From assembly GCA_947044405.1 (NCBI GenBank), contig CAMRHE010000460.1, positions 1,141,501 through 1,205,500 of the forward strand: 64,000 nucleotides of DNA, read 5' to 3'. This DNA is from Leptodactylus fallax. Taxonomy: Eukaryota; Chordata; Amphibia; Anura; Leptodactylidae. The translations under genes were made by a program, and so were the position numbers. The notes below the pieces were generated by a model that saw nothing but the letters and a program-made list of their open reading frames with translations, made no database searches and was not told the origin of the DNA. Shown here in pieces: positions 1 through 12,400 of the stretch; within the stretch, counting starts at the first letter, position 1; each line of letters starts with the position of its first letter.

Positions 1-210
1 AATGGGGACAGAACATTACACTTCCTGTCACTCAGAGCGTTTTGCTGCCGCTAATAACTTACAGATTTTTACAGCTCAGGTTGGGTTCAGCACTAGCTGT
101 ATCCTCTCTGTACACTCAGTGCTGCCTCCATTTTCTCCTATTAGGAGATTATTATCCTTATCCATCTTACCAGGATGTTAGTGGATCAGCCAATAGAATC
201 TAGCCGATAC
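1..210 (-). other. TELO2 intron 16, partial
   Basis: This lies downstream of exon 16's donor in transcript order. It has no open exon with splice borders and no strong repeat structure that I can define. Confidence 0.6.
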
Positions 211-411
211 CTTGGCAAAGCGCCGGGTTTTGTTGGCGATCCTCTCCTCTACAATTTTCCTCCAGTCTACAGCCGGTGCCTCGTCTTTCGCTTCCCCATG
301 TGCACTACTTGTAGACTCTAGATCAGGCGCCGCCGCCCTCGTTGTCTCAGGGTCCTCCGCTATTTTTGGGTTGACAGACTCTGAGAGCTCCTGAGCTGCC
401 GTGGCTAAAAC
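211..411 (-). CDS. TELO2: TELO2 exon 16 (residues 613-679)
   Basis: Acceptor CTATCAG, donor CAAG|GTATCG. It encodes [11 protein letters not shown], a variable linker rich in Ala, Glu and Ser, then [19 protein letters not shown], matching the family's DWRVVVEERIRSKTQRLSK. The following exons are left of the window; bases 1-210 are intron 16 sequence with no recognisable exon. Confidence 0.94.
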
Positions 412-3400
412 CTGATAGACAGAGATGGATTTCTGTATAAATTACTTCTACATTACTAGTATTGTACTTTATACAACACACGGCTGTAGTCATGTCTTTT
501 AACCCATAAGTGACATGTCCAGGGCTGGTGCAATAAATCTAAAATAAAATGCAAAGCAAGTTTGCAAACCATCGTGACTTAAAATATTCCATTCAAAAAT
601 TGATAGCGCCTTTACAGACTGGTCTGTCTCCATGGTAACAGACTGCAAACAGCACCTGTGTAGTCTGAGCCTGCGGTCATATTGCCTGCCACAGTCAGAT
701 GAAAGAGACCGATGGAAAGGCTTGTAGTCTGTTACCATGGAGATGCTTTTCGTATAAACCTCTTGTAGACATACATCTAATATATCCATTCGCTGACGCA
801 GGCTGTAGTTCAAGGAGTAGAATTCTCCAGTAAGATACTGAGACACCTATAAAAAGAAAAAAAAAAGAAAAATAATGTGTCTTAGATAACCTGTCCACAA
901 ACATCAGTCAGATAGAATAGTCACAGGCTGTACATGGAGGAACCATCGCTAAAACCAGACATTATATGTGTATGACCAGCATCACCAGGTGAGTTGAGAT
1001 TTTTGCTCTTTAACATCTTTATTACATTCCCTTGAGGCGATTATTGCAGGTACTTACTGGTACAGGATCAATAACGGTGACAGCAACCATGGCGGAATAT
1101 CTCAGCGGTATGAAATTCTCCACGCCCGGCCGCTCATCAAGGTGTAAGAGGATTTTGACCAGCTCAGTGCTGACCTATCAAAGATGACAGCGAGGGAATC
1201 TTTACCACGCGCCAGGTCACATATACAGATCATCTTTCCCATGTACTAAGTCACATACAGTGGGGAAAAAAAGTATTTAGTCAGCGACCAATTGATGAGG
1301 CCGGCCTGTAATTGTCATCATAGGTAGACCTCAACTATGAGAGACAAAATGAGAAAACTAATCCAGAAAATCACATTGTCTGATTTTTAAAGAATTTATT
1401 TGCAAAATATGGTGGAAAATAAGTATTTGGTCAATAACAAAAGTTCATCTCAATCCTTTGTTCTATCTCCTTTGTTGGCAATGACAGAGGTGAAACGTTT
1501 CCTGTAAGTCTTCACAAGGTTGGCGCACACTGTTGCTGGTACGTTGGCCCATTCCTCCATGCAGATCTCCTCTAGAGCAGGGATGTTTTGGGGCTGTTGC
1601 TGGACAACACGGACTTTCATCTCCCTCCAAAGGTTTTCTATGGGGCTGAGATCTGGAGACTGGCTAGGCCACTCCAGGACCTTGAAATGCTTCTTACGAA
1701 GCCGCTCCTTCGTTGCCCTGGCGGTGTGCTTGGGATCATTGTCATGCTGAAAGACCCAGCCACGTTTCATCTTCAATGCCCTTGCTGATGGAAGGAGGTT
1801 TGCACTCACAATCTCCCCATACATGGCCCCATTCATTCTTTCATGTACACGGATCAGTCGTCCTGGTCCCTTTGCAGAGAAACAGCCCCATACATGATGT
1901 TGCCCCCCCATGCTTCACAGTAGGTCTGGTGTTCTCTGGATACAACTCAGCATTCACTCTCCTCCAAACACCACGAGTTGTGTTTCTACCAAACACTTCT
2001 ACTTTGGTTTCATCTGACCATATGACATTCTCCCAATACTCTTCTGGAACATCCAAATGCTCTCTAGCAAACTTCAGACGGGCCCGGATATGTACTGGCT
2101 TAAGCAGGGGGACACGTCTGGCACTGCAGGATCTGAGTCCCTGGCGGCGTAGTGTGTTACTGACGGTAGCCTTTGTTACGTTAGTCCCAGCTTTCTGCAG
2201 GTCACTCACTAGGTCCCCCCGTGGGGTTCTGGGATTTTTGCTCACCGTTCTTGTGATCATTTTGACCCCACGGGGTGAGATCTTGCGTGGAGCCCCTGAT
2301 GGAGGGAGATTATCAGTGGTCTTGTATGTCTTCCATTTTCTAATTATTGCTCCCACAGGTGATTTCTTCACACCAAGCTGCTTGCCTATTGCAGATTCAG
2401 TCTTCCCAGCCTGGTGCAGGGCTACCATTTTGTTTCTGGTCCTTCCACAGCTCTTTGGTCTTCACCATAGTGGAGTTTGGAGTGTGACTGAGGTTGTGGA
2501 CAGGAGTCTTTTATACTGATAACAATGTCACACAGGAGCCATTACTACAGGTAATGAGTGGAGGACAGAGGAGCCTCTTAAAGGAGAAGTTACAGGGCTG
2601 GGAGAGACAGAAATCTTGCTTGTTTGTAGGCGACCAAATACTTATTTTCCACCATAATTTGCAAATAAATTCTTAAAAAGTCAGACAATGTGATTTTCTG
2701 GATTAGTTTTCTCATTTTGTCTCTCATAGTTGAGGTCTACCTATGATGACAATTACAGGCCGGCCTCATCTTTATAAGTGGGAGAACTTGCACAATTGGG
2801 GGCTGACTAAATACTTTTTTTCCCCACTGTATACAGATCATCTTTCCCATATACTAGGTCAAATATACAGTACATACAATGTGGAGACTCTTCTTACTTC
2901 CTTCCATAGTCCCCATATTTACCTCTTTGGTGGCGCAGGGGTTAGATCGGATCAGGCTGGATATTGAGGTCATGGTCACCTCCAGTTTTTCCAAATCTTC
3001 TGACATCAGCACTGAGGAAATACAAAAGACTAAGCTATACAAAGTGTTGGTTTTCCTCTAGAACATGTCATGGCCGTGTGACCGGTGAGCCCCTAAAGGT
3101 CAGACCTTTGGCATATCCTAGGATTACGCAGTGGCTTTAGGTGTCATACACATATACCTTCTATGCAGTCCCGGATATACGCTGGGACTTTGCTATTCTT
3201 CAGCTCGGTGTCGCCGCTCATGTCATACGGGGTCAGGTCATCGTCGCTGGTCCACAGGATTGAGGAAATCATTGTCAGATTATATAAAAACCAAAGCACA
3301 AACATTAAACAGGTACAAGCAGAGGACAAGTGCCTAATCTCGGGGCCCCATCAATCCTTAGGGCCCGGCACTGTGCACCTCATCTGAATGGAAAGTCTAT

Positions 3401-6400
3401 TCAGCTTTCTAGGACTCGTGAAGATTGATCAGCGATTGTCACCGATATCATAGAGGAGAAGAAAGTCACAGCAGGAATCCATCTTGGCCTCTGCATTCAC
3501 CACAGGCTCCCCCCTGTCGTGTGTGTGTGTGTGGGGGGAGGGCAGCGATCAGACATATCGGGACACGACCTGCTTTATCACAATCCATAGATCACTTCAC
3601 AGTAACAGACAAGATCTCAAAGAATCCTCCACATATGAAAGGATCTGTAAGTCTAACCCCAACACTAGGGTCTAATTTCTCTCCTTTAAATGGTACCTTC
3701 AGCCCACCCCAAGGCGCTGGTAGCCACATACATCAACACATGGCGGTACATCTAGTCACGGCTCTCATATAACTATAGCCGCGCTGCACACTCTCCATAC
3801 AAACTAGTGGCAAGTGAAGGTACCGCATAGCTGTCACACTGAAGTCTATATACTGCCCACTGCTATGTAGTGCCAAGATAATACTGCCATATACAGAATA
3901 CAGAATACACCCCTATATAGTGCCTAAGATAATACTGCCATATACAGAATACATAATACCACTATAGAGTGCTGTAAGATAATACTGCCATATACAGAAT
4001 ACCACGCTAAGATAATACTGCCATATACAGAATACAAATACCCCTATAGAGTGCTAAGATAATACTGCCATATACAGAATACAGAATACCACTATATAGT
4101 GCTAAGATACTGCCATATACAGAATACATAATACCACTATATAGTGCAAAGATAATACTGCCATATACAGAATACATAATACCACCACTATAGAGTGCTA
4201 AGATAATACTGCCATATACAGAATACATAATACCCCTATATAGTGCTAAGATAATACTGCCATATACAGAATACAGAATACCACTATAGAGTGCTAAGAT
4301 AATACTGCCATATACAGAATACATAATACCACTATAGAGTCTGCTAAGATAATACTGCCATATACAGAATACATAATACCCCTATAGAGTGCAAAGAAAA
4401 TACTGCCATATACAGAATACATAATACCCCTATATAGTGCTAAGATAATACTGCCATATACAGAATACATAATACCCCTATATAGTGCTAAGATAATACT
4501 GCCATATACAGAATACATAATACCCCTATAGAGTGCTAAGATAATACTGCCATATACAGAATACATAGAATACCACTATATAGTGCTACAGAAAACGCCA
4601 AACAGAAACACCAACCACAGTGCTAAGATAATACTGCCATATACAGAATACATAATACCACTATATAGTGCAAAGATAATACTGCCATATACAGAATACA
4701 TAATACCACTATATAGTGCTAAGATAATACTGCCATATACAGAATACATAATACCCCTATATAGTGCTAAGATAATACTGCCATATACAGAATACCCCTA
4801 TATAGTGCTAAGATAATACTGCCATATACAGAATACAGAATACATACCACTATAGAGTGCTGTAAGATAATACTGCCATATACAGAATACATAATACCCC
4901 TATATAGTGCTAAGATAATACTGCCATATACAGAATACATAATACCCCTATATGCAAGATAATACTGCCATATACAGAATACATAATACCCTATAGAGTG
5001 CTAAGATAATACTGCCATATACAGAATACATAATACCCCTATATAGTGCTAAGATAATACTGCCATATACAGAATACATAATACCCCTATATAGTGCTAA
5101 GATAATACTGCCATATACAGAATACATAATACCCCTATATAGTGCTAAGATAATACTGCCATATACAGAATACCCCTATATAGTGCTAAGATAATACTGC
5201 CATATACAGAATACATAATACCCCTATATAGTGCTAAGATAATACTGCCATATACAGAATACATAATACCCCTATATAGTGCTAAGATAATACTGCCATA
5301 TACAGAATACCCCTATATAGTGCTAAGATAATACTGCCATAAAATACAGAATACCACTATAGAGTGCTGTAAGATAATACTGCCATATACAGAATACATA
5401 ATACCCCTATATAGTGCTAAGATAATACTGCCATATACAGAATACATAATACCACTATAGAGTGCTAAGATAATACTGCCATATACAGAATACATAATAC
5501 CCCTAATAGTGCTAAGATAATACGCCATATACAGAATACACATATATAGTGCTAAGATAATACTGCCATATACAGAATACATAATACCCCTATATAGTGC
5601 TAAGATAATACTGCCATATACAGAATACATAATACCCCTATATAGTGCTAAGATAATACTGCCATATACAGAATACACACCCCTATATAGTGCTAAGATA
5701 ATACTGCCATATACAGAATACAAACCCCTATATAGTGCTAAGATAATACTGCCATATACAGAATACATAATACCAAAACTATATAGTGCTAAGATAATAC
5801 TGCCATATACAGAATACATAATACCCCTATATAGTGCTAAGATAATACTGCCATATACAGAATACATAATACCACTATATAGTGCTAAGATAATACTGCC
5901 ATATACAGAATACATAATACCCCTATATAGTGCTAAGATAATACTGCCATATACAGAATACCCCTATATAGTGCTAAGATAATACTGCCATATACAGAAT
6001 ACATAATACCACTATAGAGTGCTTAAGATAATACTCCTTCACACCCGTAATACTGCCATATACAGAATACATAATACCCCTATATAGTGCTAAGATAATA
6101 CTGCCATATACAGAATACATAATACCCCTATAGAGTGCTAAGATAATACTGCCATATACAGAATACATAATACCACTATATAGTGCTAAGATAATACGAT
6201 AACAAAGTAAGAAATACTGCCATATACAAAACAAAACCCCATAAGTGCAAATAAACTGCCAAACAGAATACAAGCATAAACGCCAAAAAATATAAGAAAA
6301 CAAAAAAAACCATAATACCACTATATAGTGCTAAGATAATACTGCCATATACAGAATACATAATACCCCTATATAGTGCTAAGATAATACTGCCTAATAT

Positions 6401-9400
6401 ACAGAATACCCCTATATAGTGCTAAGATAATACTGCCATATACAGAATACATAATACCACTATATAGTGCTAAGATAATACTGCACAAAAACATATACAG
6501 AATACATAATACCCCTATATAGTGCTAAGATAATACTGCCATATACAGAATACATAATACCCCTATATAGTGCAAGATAATACTGCCATATACAGAATAC
6601 ATAATACCAACCTATAGAGTGCAAGATAATACTGCCATATACAGAATACATAATACCACTAAGGTGCCAGCTACATTATACCATTATATAGTGTTAAGAT
6701 GACATATACAATGCCACAAGCATACAACCACATACAGCCCTAATACTTCCATATATAGATCACTATACCACTATATAGTGCCTAAATAACATGACATTAT
6801 ATAAACACTGCTATATACAGGCCACATGATACCACCATATAGTGTTCAAGAGCTGCTAATAATCCTGCCATATGGATTCCATATACAATATAATCCTGAA
6901 TAATAACACCATAACATAGGCTACATAACAGATGATTTTAGTTTCCTTCTGGGGTTCCCATTATTAGGGCCCCGAGTGAAACTCTTGTTAACCATTTATT
7001 ACCTATCAAGTTCAGAGTCAGAGCCGGGGTCAGTTTTGGGCTCTTCGTTCCTTTGGTCGTCTTCCTTAGAAGGTTCACTTCCAGACTGAGAGCTGTGAGA
7101 CAATAATAAAACCAGATTACCCCGGGAGCACAAGGGTTAACCAAGCAGGCAGACGACTCCTCCTCCTTGTCTTGTACCTCTCAGAAGGAGCGTGTAGACA
7201 CGTCTTAGGACTCTCTGCGGCCACAGTGTAAGTACCCATCAGCAGGGACTTCAGCTCTGCGATATCCTCATTTTCTTCATACTACAACATGAAGGTTTTA
7301 CAGTCAAACAGTCAGTAAGTTTAGGCGGCGGCAACTACCAAATCTAATGACTAAGGCGACGTTCACACTGCGCTCCGGCGGAGGGAAAAGTCCTGTACAG
7401 GGGGATGTTCTCCTCCGCTGGATGGACCCCATTAAAGTGAATAAGGTCTGCCGGGCTCTGCGTGTTACCGCTGTGCTAGCAGGCCGACTCCCGATCGACC
7501 AGAGTAACAAATGCAGCAATAGTGTGAACCCCTAGTTATATTAGCCAAGTGTGACCATCGACACGACACGTGCAAATCGCAACATTCTCTGCTAAGTAAT
7601 GTAATGTATGTACACAGTGACTGTACCAGCAGAATAGTGAGCGCAGCTCTGGAGTATAATACAGGATGTAACTCAGGATCAGTACAGGATAAGTAATGTA
7701 ATGTATGTACACAGTGACTGCACCAGCAGAATAGTGAGTGCAGCTCTGGAGTATAATACAGGATGTAACTCAGGATCAGTACAGGATAAGTAATGTAATG
7801 TATGTACACAGTGACTGCACCAGCAGAATAGTGAGCGCAGCTCTGGAATATAATACAGGATGTAACTCAGGATCAGTACAGGATAAGTAATGTAATGTAT
7901 GTACACAGTGACTGCACCAGCAGAATAGTGAGTGCAGCTCTGGAGTATAATACAGGATAAGTAATGTAATGTATGTACACAGTGACTGTACCAGCAGAAT
8001 AGTGAGCGCAGCTCTGGAGTATAATACAGGATAAGTAATGTAATGTATGTACACAGTGACTGTACCAGCAGAATAGTGAGCGCAGCTCTGGAGTATAATA
8101 CAGGATAAGTAATGTAAATGTATGTACACAGTGACTGTACCAGCAGAATAGTGAGCGCAGCTCTGGAGTATAATACAGGATGTAACTCAGGATCAGTACA
8201 GGATAAGTAATGTAATGTATGTACACAGTGACTGCACCAGCAGAATAGTGAGCGCAGCTCTGGAGTATAATACAGGATAAGTAATGTAATGTACACAGTG
8301 ACTGTACCAGCAGAATAGTGAGCACAGCTCTGGAGTATAATACAGGATGTAACTCAGGATCAGTACAGGATAAGTAATGTAATGTATGTACACAGTGACT
8401 GTACCATCAGAATAGTGAGTGCAGCTCTGGAGTATAATACAGGATGTAACTCAGGATCAGTACAGGATAAGTAATGTAATGTATGTACACAGTGACTGTA
8501 CCAGCAGAATAGTGAGCGCAGCTCTGGAGTATAATACAGGATAAGTAATGTAATGTATGTACACAGTGACTGTACCAGCAGAATAGTGAGCGCAGCTCTG
8601 GAGTATAAACAGGAAAAAAATATAATAAAACAGAAAAAGAAAAAAAAAAAAATAAAAAAAAAACTTTAAAAAAAAAAAAGTAAAAAACCATCTGGAGTAT
8701 AATACAGGATGTAACTCAGGATCAGTACAGGATAAGTAATGTAATGTATGTACACAGTGACTGTATCAGCAGAATAGTGAGCGCAGCTCTGGAGTATAAT
8801 ACAGGATAAGTAATGTAATGTATGTACACAGTGACTGCACCAGCAGAATAGTGAGTGCAGCTCTGGAGTATAATACAGGATGTAACTCAGGATCAGTAAT
8901 GTAATGCATGCATAAAGTTACATTTTTATCTTGACTATTTCTATAGAGATAAACTTTAGTAAACTCCTTTTCTGTGGCTTAAACCAGTTTTCTGCAGGAT
9001 CAGGACAAGCGTTTCCCCAGTGCTGTAAAAAGTAATCTCCTACCCTCGATGCTGTGAGTTACGCCCGTCCTTGCTCCGGCACATTACTATATCCAGTGCA
9101 CAGGACACGTTCTAAGGGTTCCATACAGGACTCTTACTTGGAAAGACAGGCTGGGACCTGCGGAGTCCATACAGCAGCTCAGACCTTCGGCGACCACCAT
9201 TCCCAAGCATCTGACCAGAGGAAGACAACTTTCCAAATACTGATGAGTCCCAGCGGTCAGGGCCAGGAGTAACTCTGGGGTCGATATAGAAGGAGAGAGG
9301 CAAATTAAAAAAGAGAGATTTATAAAAACAGTCTGGACACGCTGAAGGGCAGCCATATTGTACAGTCTCTTACCAGGCTTGCAGAAGTCAATTTCTTCTT

Positions 9401-12400
9401 TGTTTAACAGAGTCAAAGAAATAAAAATGGAGCGACTGAGGTGAAGGAGCAGCGGATAAGAGGAGTGTCTGACCACACCGTCAGAGGACCACACTTCTAG
9501 AAGACCCTTCAGGAGCTGGATAAAGCGGACATTACATATTACAGATTCTCTGGCCATGTAGTACAGGGTACGCTAATGTCTAGTACAAGGTGCTGTCTCT
9601 GCCGAATGGGTCCCCCTGGCTGGTCATGTGATGTGGCTGGTGTGTAAGTCAGTAGGTCACGCCGCTGAGGTCTCTTTTCGGGATCTTTCACTCTCATAGC
9701 CTTACATGGCGTCCGGGGACTTCTGGCTGTGAATATGCAGGTCAGTGCGCCCATCACATGATCAGCTGGGGACATAAGTAAGAGTGTGCCCGCTGAGACC
9801 CGGCATCGCTCCCTACACATTAGTAAGCCCTGTACTACAGGACTAAAGAATCTCCACAACCCGGCGTTAATGACATTCTTTGTATACTTTATGTATTAAA
9901 GGGGTTTCCTACAACTAGAACATTGATAACCGATCCTTAAGACTTGTAGGAGTCCAATACCGGCACCCCCACTGATCAGCTGGTTGAAGAGGCCGTCGAG
10001 ACCCCCATGATCCTTTGTCTTACCGTATAGGGTGAATGGCCAAACTCTCCCCCCCCATGACAGATGTCACGGGAAAGAAAGATCAGCCTGATGGATTTCA
10101 ATATGCCCGATCCTTTGTTCTCACAGGAGACAAAACTCCTCTCCCTGCACATGAACCCTCGGCCAGGCTGAGCTTGCATATACAGTCATATGAAAAAGTT
10201 TGGGCACCCCTATTAATCTTAATCATTTTTAGTTCTAAATATTTGGGTGTTTGCAACAGCCATTTCAATTTGATATATCTAATAACTGATGGACACAGTA
10301 ATATTTCAGGATTGAAATGAGGTTTATTGTACTAACAGAAAATGTGCAATATGCATTAAACCAAAATTTGACCGGTGCAAAAATTTGGGTACCCTTATTT
10401 TATTGATTTGAATACTCCTAACTACTTTTTACTGACTTACTGAAGCACAAAATTGGTTTTGTAACCTCACTGAGCTTTGAACTTCATAGCCAGGTGTATC
10501 CAATCATGAGAAAAGGTATTTAAGGTGGCCAATTGCAAGTTGTTCTCCTATTTGAATCTCCTCTGAAGAGTGGCATCATGGGCTCCTCAAAACAACTCTC
10601 AAATGATCTGAAAACAAAGATTGTTCAACATAGTTGTTCAGGGGAAGGATACAAAAAGTTGTCTCAGAGATTTAACCTGTCAGTTTCCACTGTGAGGAAC
10701 ATAGTAAGGAAATGGAAGACCACAGGGACAGTTCTTGTTAAGCCCAGAAGTGGCAGGCCAAGAAAAATATCAGAAAGGCAGAGAAGAAGAATGGTGAGAA
10801 CAGTCAAGGACAATCCACAGACCACCTCCAAAGAGCTGCAGCATCATCTTGCTGCAGATGGTGTCACTGTGCATCGGTCAACAATACAGCACACTTTGCA
10901 CAAGGAGAAGCTGTATGGGAGAGTGATGCCAAAGAAGCCGTTTCTGAAAGCACGCCACAAACAGAGTCGCCTGAGGTATGCAAAAGCACATTTGGACAAG
11001 CCAGCTTCATTTTGGAAGAAGGTCCTGTGGACTGATGAAACAAAGATTGAGTTGTTTGGTCATACAAAAAGGCGTTATACATGGCGTCAAAAAAACACAG
11101 CATTCCAAGAAAAACACTTGCTACCCACTGTAAAATTTGGTGGAGCTTCCATCATGCTTTGGGGCTGTGTGGCCAATGCCGGCACCGGGAATCTTGTTAA
11201 AGTTGAGGGTCGCATGGATTCAACTCAGTATCAGCAGATTCTTGAGAATAATGTACAAGAATCAGTGCCGAATTTGAAGTTACGCCGGGGATGGATATTT
11301 CAGCAAGACAATGTCCAAAACACAGCTCCAAATCTACTCAGGCATTCATGCAGAGGAACAATTACAATGTTCTGGAATGGCCATCCCAGTCCCCAGACCT
11401 GAATATCATTGAACATCTGTGGGATCATTTGAAGCGGGCTGTCCATGCTCGGCGACCATCAAACTTAACTGAACTGGAATTGTTTTGTAAAGAGGAATGG
11501 TCAAAAATACCTTCATCCAGGATCCAGGAACTGATTAAAAGCTACAGGAAGCGACTAGAGGCTGTTATTTTTGCAAAAGGAGGATCTACTAAATATTAAT
11601 GTCACTTTTCTGTTGAGGTGCCCATACTTTTGCACCGGTCAAATTTTGGTTTAATGCATATTGCACATTTTCTGTTAGTACAATAAACCTCATTTCAATC
11701 CTGAAATATTACTGTGTCCATCAGTTATTAGATATATCAAATTAAATGGCTGTTGCAAACACCCAAATATTTAGAACTAAAAATGATGAAGATTAATAGG
11801 GGTGCCCAAACTTTTTCATATGACTGTATGTATGGTGAAGAAGAGCTGTTGGCTTCACCCTAAACCTAAGATAAGGTGTATGGCCAGCACAACATATAGG
11901 CGTACCCACCTTGACCAACATTGGGCGGCGAGAAATCTCCATAGACAGGTATCCCAGAATGCAGAGCAGCGTCTCTTTCTGACAGGGAAATAAAATACTA
12001 TTAAAGCCTCACCAGTCATTTCACTTCTTGAGAGTTACATGACTACAGCCCTGAATAACGGGGTCCAGAATATAAAGAGGGGGAGGGGAAGGAACAGAGA
12101 AACAACCACGAGAGAGGAAACAGTGAACAAAAAATAAACAGCACAGTGTGAACAGTACCTTGAGGCCATACTGCAAAAACAGCAACTTCTGAGTGAGGAT
12201 GAACTGAGCCCTCCTATTATTCAGAACCAGATTGCCCAGTAACCGGGAGAGAGACGCCGCCCTGGGAAAGACAAAGACGTACGCCTGCTGTAGAGCCTTC
12301 TGACTAATAGACTAAAGCAATCCACATCATCCTTACCTGGATGGTGAATCATAAAACTCACCAAGTTACAGACCACATAACAGAGCCCGTGTCGTCAGAT

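Larger units (their letters stand above)
1175..2922 (-). other. TELO2 intron 13
   Basis: Apart from the Tc1 element, the intron holds two flanking copies of a roughly 40-bp phrase (about 1217-1257 and 2830-2875). No gene is seen. Confidence 0.6.

Noticed and set aside
212..394. Plus-strand 60-codon ORF
   Set aside because: Antisense shadow of TELO2 exon 16.
1520..2519. Plus-strand ORFs across the Tc1 element at 1258-2829
   Set aside because: Antisense shadows of the transposase frame on the minus strand.
4007..6651. Periodic frames with [13 protein letters not shown]
   Set aside because: Reading of a 48-bp minisatellite whose length is a multiple of three; no unique sequence, start context or conserved domain.
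7236..7281. Shorter version of TELO2 exon 10 ending at 7236
   Set aside because: It would enter exon 11 in a frame without the acidic linker and would break the join to exon 12; the donor at 7177 keeps the frame.
7465..8691. Overlapping antisense frames with repeated HYITYPVL and [16 protein letters not shown]
   Set aside because: Shadow of the 74/97-bp minisatellite.
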